DNA of 54,187 nt, taken from positions 1 through 54,187 of the IMG/VR virus record IMGVR_UViG_3300044655_000545, one strand, 5' to 3'. The notes below the pieces were generated by a model, which saw only the letters and a program-made list of their open reading frames with translations, did no database searches and had not been told where the DNA came from. The translations under genes and the position numbers were made by a program. This DNA is from a virus. Each line of letters begins with the position of its first letter. The first letter of the stretch is position 1. This document shows positions 16,710 to 22,882 of the stretch, piece after piece.

Positions 16710-18797
16710 CTAGAAGCTACCATTTTGCTCCAATTCACGTTGCATTGCGTCCTCTGTTCTCGTGACAACCTGTGACCAAGTCGGCTCGACCCTTCGAGCT
16801 AATGTTACCTCAGACGTGATAAACGTAGTGTAGCGTGAAGGTTTACCATGCACTTTTATGAGCTTACTTGGATCAATTGTCCCTTGGGGCTGCAAGGCTT
16901 TACGTATATATTGTGTTTTTGCACGGCTATCATGCCCCCAACGCTCACATAAAACTTGCAGCTGAGGCGCTGTGAACGCCGCCATTCCATCAAGGTGATC
17001 ATTGACCCAAGCTTTAAGCTCCAACGCAAAAGCTTCAAGCGGAGTCTTGGAAAGCTGGATCGCAGTCTCACGATACTGAGTCTTTGGTGCAGCCTGTTTG
17101 CAATCAAAGCCTGAGATATCACGATTCATGTACCAGTTAAGCATGATGCCAAAGCCCTGCTGCGCCTTAGCCCACTTCATCAAAGCCACGACCTTGGGGT
17201 GCGTTTCTTGGTTGGACAAGCTAGCTGGACTGTAGATAGCTTCACGCCTTGCGGTATCACCCATGTGTGTAACGTAGCTCTTGTTTGTCGTGAATACGAA
17301 GTTGATGTAGTTAGTGATGGCGTACTGCGCGCCGTACTTATTGTTGATGGTAAGCTCATTGCTGGTGATGTAGTTCTTAAGCTTCGCCGAGTGGTCATCA
17401 CGATCAGACGATGGCTCATTCACGACTATGAAGATCTTACCCTTCAACATGCCGTTGAAGTTACCGAACAGCTCATCAGGCCCGATGATGGCTGCAGGTC
17501 CGCCCTCGCCAATGCCTAGCATCTCGGCTATAAACTCGGCGATGGCTGATTTGCCGATGCCCTCAATGGAAGATGCGAACTGCGGTGTGGTGTAGTTCCT
17601 TCTCCATGGGAATTGGACAACATTGGCCACCCAGTTATGCCAGTAGTCGGCAAAAGCAGGCTCATCACGAAAGAAGTACTCACAAAACTCAAGGTAAGGT
17701 GTAGGATCACCCACAACGGGCTCATTAGACCAGTCCTTGAACAGGTTGTAATGCCTTGTCGGGGTGATAGTAAGGCCTTGGTACTCGGGATACATGCCTA
17801 CGCCATCCAGATCACACCGTTTTGCCCAGTCCTTATAGGCATCCAAGATGTAGATGGTCTTGCTGCTGGTGCCACCATTCGGTCGTTGCGTGACTTGCAC
17901 GAAGTAATCCTGCGCGGCGTCAATACGCGCCTTGTTCCAACCAAGAATGAGCCCGTCTTTGAGCCTGATCACATCGCCGTTGATGAGCGCGTACTGAGTT
18001 TTGAACTCATAAAGCTTGGTCTCGAGGGTGTCGATGCCGTTCATCACCGTGCTAGTGCTGGTGAGGACTTGGCCAAGATTGCCACCAGCCTGAAGGTGGT
18101 CATCAATAGCGTACTTGGTGCCCTTACCAGCTCCGAACCTGCCGACACGGCACAGGTGCACCTCAGCCCCAAGCCCACGAAGCGTGACAGCAAGCTTTGT
18201 TTCTGCCATACCAACCTGTTCATTAGGCTCACCATCTTCACCGGCCCCATCGTAGTCAAAGACAATGTAAACCTTGCGGTGCTTCTCAGCGAAGCTGGTC
18301 TTGCGCTGCCATATGATCTTCATCAGGTCTTTGTGCAGGTGTAAACCTGATTTGTCAGTCCAACTTGTAACACCGGCTAAACCTAGTGTGGCGTAGTTAA
18401 GGGTGTCCTTGCTGATTTGCTTGGTGATGGCCCATGTCTTGAACTCACCTTCGGTGATGATGATGGGAACATCTACATCCTGCGCGACCTGCTTCCAACC
18501 GATAGTGGGTGGAAAATAGACGTGGCTTCCGCTGGCTCGAGCCTGAGAATACTTCATTTTGCCTTTCGGTGTGAGTATCCTGACCCGATTAAAGCCGGTT
18601 TCTTGGCCCTGCATATCAAAATACGGGATTTTGATGCTCCACTCACGAGTGTGGCCTAGTAATTGGTAACATTCCTCGGGGTCAAGCAAAGATAGGCCCA
18701 GCGCCTGTATATCTTTGTCCTCAAATGCCCTTGCCGCTAGGAAGTTAGTGTATAATTCTGTCGGCTGTGTTGTTAGTGCTGCAAAACCTGATGACAT
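16710..18797 (-). CDS. primase-helicase (TOPRIM-like plus superfamily 3 type helicase)
   Basis: A 695-residue replication protein. The N-terminal half has a TOPRIM-like core of the DUF3854 type: PIIITEGEFKTW with Glu116, the LGLAGVTSW segment, and VFDYDGAG with Asp181/Asp183. No zinc-binding cysteine cluster precedes it. The C-terminal half is a DUF5906/D5-like helicase, with Walker A EGIGKSA at about residues 409-415, Walker B-like IFIVVNEPSS, and the sensor/arginine motif FTTN followed by DTARREAIY. It should prime and unwind DNA for the family A polymerase encoded on the other strand. It is the first gene of the leftward unit, with a weak AAAG-type ribosome site before ATG 18797. Confidence 0.85.
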   Translation of the reverse strand: MSSGFAALTTQPTELYTNFLAARAFEDKDIQALGLSLLDPEECYQLLGHTREWSIKIPYFDMQGQETGFNRVRILTPKGKMKYSQARASGSHVYFPPTIGWKQVAQDVDVPIIITEGEFKTWAITKQISKDTLNYATLGLAGVTSWTDKSGLHLHKDLMKIIWQRKTSFAEKHRKVYIVFDYDGAGEDGEPNEQVGMAETKLAVTLRGLGAEVHLCRVGRFGAGKGTKYAIDDHLQAGGNLGQVLTSTSTVMNGIDTLETKLYEFKTQYALINGDVIRLKDGLILGWNKARIDAAQDYFVQVTQRPNGGTSSKTIYILDAYKDWAKRCDLDGVGMYPEYQGLTITPTRHYNLFKDWSNEPVVGDPTPYLEFCEYFFRDEPAFADYWHNWVANVVQFPWRRNYTTPQFASSIEGIGKSAIAEFIAEMLGIGEGGPAAIIGPDELFGNFNGMLKGKIFIVVNEPSSDRDDHSAKLKNYITSNELTINNKYGAQYAITNYINFVFTTNKSYVTHMGDTARREAIYSPASLSNQETHPKVVALMKWAKAQQGFGIMLNWYMNRDISGFDCKQAAPKTQYRETAIQLSKTPLEAFALELKAWVNDHLDGMAAFTAPQLQVLCERWGHDSRAKTQYIRKALQPQGTIDPSKLIKVHGKPSRYTTFITSEVTLARRVEPTWSQVVTRTEDAMQRELEQNGSF

Positions 18798-18830
18798 AGT
18801 GCTTTTCTTTGCAAGTTGCCTACTTTATAA

Positions 18831-18863
18831 GGATCTAGACTTACCTCTAGGTCCTTTTCTTTT
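18831..18863 (+). terminator. plus-oriented terminator-like hairpin
   Basis: GGATCTAGA (18831-18839) pairs with TCTAGGTCC (18846-18854), nine pairs including one G-T, around a 6-base loop, and is followed by TTTTCTTTT. The orientation would stop rightward RNA, yet no rightward gene precedes it. It may end a short antisense or leader RNA, or shield the primase gene from antisense transcription. On the minus strand the hairpin lies in the primase leader. Confidence 0.55.
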
Positions 18864-19041
18864 GCCTGTGTGCAGGCTATATCAGGTGCGAATATGCTCG
18901 GCCAATGGTGGCCATGCGTAATGTCAATAGTCATAATGTTCCAATTTATCAATAAAAATCTACCCTGTACGGCAGACGGTGGGGTAAGTAATATACATCA
19001 GCTGCGGTGGCGGTCAAAAGTATTTCTTTTCGGTCTTTTGA

Positions 19042-19052
19042 GTAACTGTTAC
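19042..19052. promoter_or_regulatory. GTAAC-T-GTTAC palindrome, candidate operator
   Basis: A perfect 11-base palindrome made of the same pentamer that is repeated nine times at 16541-16697. It contains CTGTTAC, found twice in that cluster. It is centrally placed in the divergent control region, so one DNA-binding protein may act at both sites. Confidence 0.5.
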
Positions 19053-19095
19053 CTCGAGAAACAAAAGTATACAGAAGCACTAACCGCTGCAGTTT

Positions 19096-19162
19096 TTGAA
19101 AACACAGGTATTCAAAAATAAATGCAAAAAAGTTGAAAATAATTGCAAAAACCTGTTTTCAA
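19096..19162. promoter_or_regulatory. inverted repeat over the -35 area, candidate operator
   Basis: TTGAAAACACAGGT (19096-19109) and ACCTGTTTTCAA (19151-19162) are inverted copies differing by two inserted bases. Between them lie two similar A-tract blocks, AAATGCAAAAAA and AATTGCAAAAAC, about 20 bases apart. The right arm overlaps the expected -35 position of the early promoter, suggesting regulator binding or DNA looping/bending. Confidence 0.45.
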
Positions 19163-19183
19163 TCACGAGAATGGCTATATAAT
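19155..19183 (+). promoter_or_regulatory. early rightward promoter
   Basis: A perfect TATAAT at 19178-19183 lies 62 bases before the DUF932 start codon. The -35 area (GTTTTC/TTTTCA, 19155-19161) is a poor match, so an activator or the upstream A-tracts may compensate. The bases TATAATTCAC recur exactly at 30769-30778, supporting a shared promoter type. Confidence 0.6.
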
Positions 19184-19244
19184 TCACTTACAGCAACAAA
19201 CTTCAGATTGCTGTAACTTAACTGACTTTTGAAAGGTATTTATC

Positions 19245-20207
19245 ATGGCACACTTAATCGCAAACACAATCTCCGGCAAGGCAGCAATGGCTTACGTTGG
19301 TGAAACTCCTTGGCACGGTCTTGGCCAGCAGTTAACTGCTGACTCAACCATTGAAACATGGGCCGAAGAATCTGGCCTTGACTTCCAATTGGCTACCGCC
19401 GATGTCCAGTTCACTCCTCCAGCCAGCGTGTGGAACGGCTTCAAAGCGCAGTCCTTGCCTTATGACGGCAAGAAAGTAATGTATCGCACAGACAGCAACT
19501 TGCCTTTAGGCCTTGTGTCTAGCCAGTACAAAATCGTGCAGCCGATCGAGGTCCTCGAATTCTTCCGCGACATGGTCGGCAATATTGCTCACCTTGAAAC
19601 AGCCGGCGTCCTGCGCAATGGCGCGCATTACTGGGCCCTCGCCAAGATGGATGGCGAGTTCAACATTGCCGGTGACAAGGTTAACCAATATCTTTTATTG
19701 GCCAGCTCCGCTGATGGCTCTCTGGCCACTCAGGCACGCCTTACCAGCGTCCGTGTTGTATGTAATAACACTTTGCAGTTGGCACAGCAAAAAGGCAAGG
19801 CCAACGTCAGCGTTCGTCATAACTCCATCTTCCGCCCCGAGGCCATCAAGGCCGAGTTGGCCAACAGCAACGAAACATTCCGTGTGTTCGAGCAAACGGC
19901 CAAGTTCTTGGCTTCCATCAAGGTTGGCTCTACACAGGCACAGGCCATCTTCACCAAGATCCTTGGCGGCGATGAAAAGAATCCCTCACGCGCAGCAGCC
20001 AGAGCATTGGCTCTCTTCGAAGGCGCAGGCATCGGCGCAGAGTTGGAGTCTGCTAAAGGCACAGCATGGGGCGCGTTGAATGCAGTTACTCAGCTGATGG
20101 ATTGGGAAACAGCCCGCACCGGCGATGCTCGGTTGGCCAACGCATGGTTCGGCGGCGGTGTCAATGTTAAGCAACAAACGGTTGACGCCCTTTTGGCATT
20201 GTCATAA
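19245..20207 (+). CDS. DUF932 phage/plasmid-like early protein
   Basis: A 320-residue protein of the DUF932 family, found in many phages and plasmids and often highly expressed early. Characteristic features are an N-terminal ETPWHGLG, a DSNLPLGLVSSQYKIVQ segment around residues 84-100, and the LTSVRVVCNNTLQLA motif near residue 165. Its biochemical role is not established; links to anti-restriction or plasmid maintenance are speculative. It is the first rightward gene, with a TTTTGAAAGG ribosome site and its own promoter, and is followed by a terminator. This suggests an independent, high-level early message. Confidence 0.85.
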   Translation: MAHLIANTISGKAAMAYVGETPWHGLGQQLTADSTIETWAEESGLDFQLATADVQFTPPASVWNGFKAQSLPYDGKKVMYRTDSNLPLGLVSSQYKIVQPIEVLEFFRDMVGNIAHLETAGVLRNGAHYWALAKMDGEFNIAGDKVNQYLLLASSADGSLATQARLTSVRVVCNNTLQLAQQKGKANVSVRHNSIFRPEAIKAELANSNETFRVFEQTAKFLASIKVGSTQAQAIFTKILGGDEKNPSRAAARALALFEGAGIGAELESAKGTAWGALNAVTQLMDWETARTGDARLANAWFGGGVNVKQQTVDALLALS

Positions 20208-20211
20208 TATT

Positions 20212-20248
20212 TTTAGGGGTACCTCACACGGCCCCTAAATTTGTTGTA
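20212..20248 (+). terminator. terminator after the DUF932 gene
   Basis: TTTAGGGG (20212-20219) pairs perfectly with CCCCTAAA (20232-20239) around a 12-base loop, followed by TTTGTTGT. It lies 5 bases after the stop codon, so it probably gives a monocistronic early transcript with partial read-through. Just beyond, TTTAATCTCACGTTA (20252-20266) resembles the TATAATTCACGTTA of the promoter at 30769 and may restart transcription. Confidence 0.65.
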
Positions 20249-20304
20249 CAATTTAATCTCACGTTACTAGTCCACTTGTTTTTTTGATTATTGAAAGGTA
20301 TTGT

Positions 20305-20817
20305 ATGAACATCTTCTATCTACATCATTTGCCCAGCATTGCTGCAGTCATGCACTGCGACAAGCATGTCGGCAAAATGCTTATCGAATCCTGCCAGTTG
20401 CTTGCAACTGCACATCACCACTACGGCAACGGCGACAAAGTATCCTACCGCCCCACGCATGCCAATCATCCCTCCGCCGTCTGGGTTCGCCAATCACGGT
20501 TGCATTACAACTGGACCAGCGACCTTGCACGCTTCCTCGGCCGCGAATTCAAGTACCGCTATGGCCACGGCCACAAAAGCAATGATGTACTACACGCCGA
20601 ATTATTAGTGTGCCCTCCTGCCATGCTTGCCTTGCCTACCAAATGGTCTCCACCTACACTTGCAATGCCTGACGAATACAAAAGCGACGACCACATCGAA
20701 TCCTATCGTCGTTACTATGCCAGCAAAGCTGCCACCATGCCGCTTGTGTACAACAAAGGCAAAGACCAGCAGCCGCTGTGGCTTCGCGACTTGCTTGCAA
20801 CAGTGGAGGCCGTATGA
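20305..20817 (+). CDS. conserved phage protein, HCDKHV family
   Basis: A 170-residue protein beginning MNIFYLHHLPSIAAVMHCDKHVGKM. I know this opening from a phage accessory family found in many unrelated tailed phages, with no established function. Conserved features are HCDKHV (residues 17-22), the THANHPSAVWVRQS segment around residue 50, and MPDEYK near residue 125. The His/Cys content could reflect metal binding. ATG 20305 follows ATTGAAAGG; an upstream in-frame start lacks a ribosome site. The stop codon overlaps the next start (ATGA). Confidence 0.75.
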   Translation: MNIFYLHHLPSIAAVMHCDKHVGKMLIESCQLLATAHHHYGNGDKVSYRPTHANHPSAVWVRQSRLHYNWTSDLARFLGREFKYRYGHGHKSNDVLHAELLVCPPAMLALPTKWSPPTLAMPDEYKSDDHIESYRRYYASKAATMPLVYNKGKDQQPLWLRDLLATVEAV

Positions 20818-21266
20818 CTAAAACTGTAAGCATCCCTCTCACCGAGTTGCAGGAAATTTACCAAGGCATTGAGGCTTTTGTTCTTAATGCACCTGCTGAT
20901 GCTACTGCCTTGGCATCATACAAAGAGCAATTAGAATTGCGCATGTCAGCAGCACGCGCCCTTGGCCACCTCAGTGCATACGTCATTTACGCAACACCAA
21001 AACCTACCATGCCAGATGAATACGAATACTCCTTAGATCACTATGGCTTAGACAATTGGCAAGCCGAGTGGGGTGATGGCGACATTGAACGCGACATTGT
21101 TGTGTTGTATAGCGTAAAGCGCCTTGGCTTTGATTACGTTGTGTTGATGGATGGCAAAGACATTACAGCAACACTTAACCCAGCTAACCGCAATGCATTT
21201 GAATCACTTATGTACAAAGAATGCTCCGCACGTACTACAACAGCAAATGATTATGCATATGACTAA
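20814..21266 (+). CDS. hypothetical early protein
   Basis: A 150-residue acidic soluble protein of unknown function. A helical N-terminal half is followed by a region with MPDEYEYSLDHYGLDNWQ and a probable beta-rich end. ATG 20814 has GGAGG five bases upstream and overlaps the previous stop codon. The gene overlaps the MazG-like gene downstream, so it belongs to the same translationally linked series. Confidence 0.7.
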   Translation: MTKTVSIPLTELQEIYQGIEAFVLNAPADATALASYKEQLELRMSAARALGHLSAYVIYATPKPTMPDEYEYSLDHYGLDNWQAEWGDGDIERDIVVLYSVKRLGFDYVVLMDGKDITATLNPANRNAFESLMYKECSARTTTANDYAYD

Positions 21267-21666
21267 TTCAGAAAAAGTACTGGCCTTCCGTCGCAAGATG
21301 GGTCTGCCAGTCTCCACCACACCTACCTTGCTTACATCCGAGCAAGCCAGTTACTTTGCTCGCTTCATCATGGAAGAGCTCAGTGAATACCTTCGTGCAT
21401 GCGAAGAGAATAGCCTTGTCGACGCCGCTGATGCTTTGGTTGATCTTACCTACGTTACCATGGGCTGTGCGCATGCTATGGGGTTGCCGTTTGACCAGCT
21501 TTTTAATGTGGTGCACGAAGCAAACATGAACAAAGAACCAGCTAATGATTACATTAGGTCGTTGCGCGGCTCACAATACGACGTCATCAAACCTATGGGT
21601 TGGCAAGCCCCCGAGGCCATGATGTTGGCCATCATACAAACAGAACAGCAAAAGGCAAAGTCATGA
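21259..21666 (+). CDS. MazG-like nucleotide pyrophosphohydrolase
   Basis: A 135-residue all-alpha NTP pyrophosphatase. The metal-binding signature is FIMEELSEYL (E-E-x-x-E) followed by DAADALVDLTYVTMG (D-x-x-D and a further Asp), with a late V-x-x-A-N-M-x-K typical of phage MazG/phosphoribosyl-ATP-pyrophosphohydrolase-like enzymes. Such enzymes convert (d)NTPs to monophosphates. In T4 the analogous all-alpha dCTPase supplies dCMP to dCMP hydroxymethylase and removes dCTP. With a dCMP-hydroxymethylase-like gene downstream here, a similar role is attractive but unproven. Starts at 21253 or 21259 are both possible. Confidence 0.75.
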   Translation: MTNSEKVLAFRRKMGLPVSTTPTLLTSEQASYFARFIMEELSEYLRACEENSLVDAADALVDLTYVTMGCAHAMGLPFDQLFNVVHEANMNKEPANDYIRSLRGSQYDVIKPMGWQAPEAMMLAIIQTEQQKAKS

Positions 21667-22028
21667 ACATCAAAGAATTGATCGACGATTACGTCGCAAC
21701 CAAAAACGAGCGTGAAGAGCTCTCATCTAAAATCAAAGACATGACGGCCAAACTTGGTCGCCTTGAAGGTGACATCATGGCCCTTATGTCTGATGCCGGC
21801 ATTAGCCAAGCGGCATCCGATAAAGCATCATGCTCTATGAAAATGACCAAGCACCCTGCCATCAAAGATTGGCAAGCTTTTTACGGCTATGTCGCACAGA
21901 CAAGCCAATTCGAATTGCTGCATAAGCGGCTTTCCTCAACAGCCTTCCGTGAGCGGTGGGAAGCTGGTGAGGCCATCCCCGGGACCGAAGCATCTGAGGT
22001 CTGGGAACTTACCGTTCGTCGTAAATAA
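21663..22028 (+). CDS. conserved coiled-coil phage protein
   Basis: A 121-residue protein. The N-terminal 45 residues form a coiled coil (TKNEREELSSKIKDMTAKLGRLEGDI). The C-terminal part contains a DWQAFYGYV segment and IPGTEASEVWEL, a pattern I recognise from phage replication clusters but cannot name. ATG 21663 overlaps the MazG-like stop codon (ATGA). It is placed directly before the putative ssDNA-binding protein. Confidence 0.7.
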   Translation: MNIKELIDDYVATKNEREELSSKIKDMTAKLGRLEGDIMALMSDAGISQAASDKASCSMKMTKHPAIKDWQAFYGYVAQTSQFELLHKRLSSTAFRERWEAGEAIPGTEASEVWELTVRRK

Positions 22029-22052
22029 CTTCTTGTTTAACTAAGGATTCTT

Positions 22053-22796
22053 ATGTCTAAAAATCAAATCGCGTTGTTTGAAGATCAACTTGCCGCCTTG
22101 GCCATTGAATCGGTTAAGGCCGAGCAAAGCAGCCTCGCCACGGCATTTCTTTCCACCAAGGGGGGTAACCTCACATACCGTGGTGATGTAATCACTGGCA
22201 ACAAGCTGGCCTGCGTCGTATTGGCAGCTCCCATTGAGCGTCTGTACTACAGCAGCCGTTATGATCCTACCAAGGTCACAGGCCCTGATTGCTTTGCCAT
22301 CAGCGCAACGGCAACAGGCATGGCTCCCTCATCCGCGTCGCCTGCAGTTCAGCACACAACCTGCGAAGGCTGTCCTAAGAATGAGTGGGGCTCCGCGCCG
22401 AATGGCGGTAAAGGTAAAGCTTGCCGTGAAACACGCCGCTTGCTTTTGATTCCTGCTGATAGCATTGGCAGTGTTGATGCTGTCAAGGCTGCTGAGGTTG
22501 CTGCATTGCGTCCACCTGTTACCAGCTTAAAGAACTATGCAACATACGCGCAAACACTTGCTGCTACGTTGAAGCGTCCTCCACTGGGTGTGATCAGTGA
22601 AGTTGCTGTTGCACCTGATGCCAAGACACAGTTCAAGGTAGTCTTCAACATGGTCAAGGCCATTGAAGATAATGCTGTCATTGGCGCATTGATTGAGCGT
22701 GCCAAGACCGAAGTGCAGAAGGCCATTGACTCGGCCGGCGCTATCAACGAAGACTCTGAAGCAGCACCTGCTGTTGAAGGCAACCCTAAGTACTAA
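22053..22796 (+). CDS. putative ssDNA-binding protein with cysteine cluster
   Basis: A 247-residue protein. A central cysteine motif, CEGCPKNEWGS followed by GGKGKAC (C-x2-C and a third Cys), lies at about residues 108-130 and could bind zinc. The C-terminus is acidic (INEDSEAAPAVEG), a feature of phage ssDNA-binding proteins such as T7 gp2.5 and T4 gp32, although the final residues are not acidic. The location just before the polymerase supports a replication role. I recognise the cysteine motif from phage replication clusters, but the ssDNA-binding assignment is inference. AAGGA precedes ATG 22053. Confidence 0.65.
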   Translation: MSKNQIALFEDQLAALAIESVKAEQSSLATAFLSTKGGNLTYRGDVITGNKLACVVLAAPIERLYYSSRYDPTKVTGPDCFAISATATGMAPSSASPAVQHTTCEGCPKNEWGSAPNGGKGKACRETRRLLLIPADSIGSVDAVKAAEVAALRPPVTSLKNYATYAQTLAATLKRPPLGVISEVAVAPDAKTQFKVVFNMVKAIEDNAVIGALIERAKTEVQKAIDSAGAINEDSEAAPAVEGNPKY

Positions 22797-22803
22797 GGGA
22801 TAT

Positions 22804-22873
22804 GGGGCGGCACTGGGAAGCTGCTAGACGCTGTTGGACGTGTTCCAACTGTAAGTGCCCTTTAAGTCGCCCC
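22804..22873 (+). ncRNA. structured RNA leader before DNA polymerase
   Basis: GGGGCG (22804-22809) pairs with CGCCCC (22868-22873). Directly inside, GCACT (22810-22814) pairs with AGTGC (22854-22858), with a 9-base bulge on the 3' side. Within the loop, GTTGGA (22833-22838) pairs with TCCAAC (22844-22849). The element ends 9 bases before the preferred polymerase ATG at 22883, which has no Shine-Dalgarno. It may be a cis-regulatory leader, for example a site of polymerase autoregulation. Alternatively the bases are coding, if translation starts at ATG 22802. Confidence 0.45.
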
Positions 22874-22882
22874 ACCTACATT

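Larger units (their letters stand above)
18798..19244. promoter_or_regulatory. divergent intergenic control region (447 bp)
   Basis: This is the only gap over 300 bases. It separates the leftward primase-helicase start from the rightward DUF932 start. It holds a plus-oriented terminator-like hairpin (18831-18863), an 11-base palindrome GTAACTGTTAC (19042-19052), an inverted repeat (19096-19162) and a strong -10 box (19178). I could not identify a convincing -35/-10 pair for the leftward unit, although TTGACA occurs on the minus strand at 18927-18922. Short reading frames here have no ribosome site or recognisable product. Confidence 0.7.

Noticed and set aside
17613-18344. 243-codon plus-strand open frame
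   Set aside because: It is antisense to the well-supported primase-helicase, has no ribosome site and no recognisable protein pattern.
18870-19121. 83-codon frame in the divergent control region
   Set aside because: It has no ATG with a ribosome site, spans the palindrome and operator-like repeats, and has no protein-like pattern.
22804-22876. tRNA-like element with a seven-base acceptor-type stem GGGGCGG/TCGCCCC followed by ACC
   Set aside because: There is no T-arm with a TTC-purine-A loop before the 3' stem and no plausible anticodon arm, so it is described as a structured leader instead.
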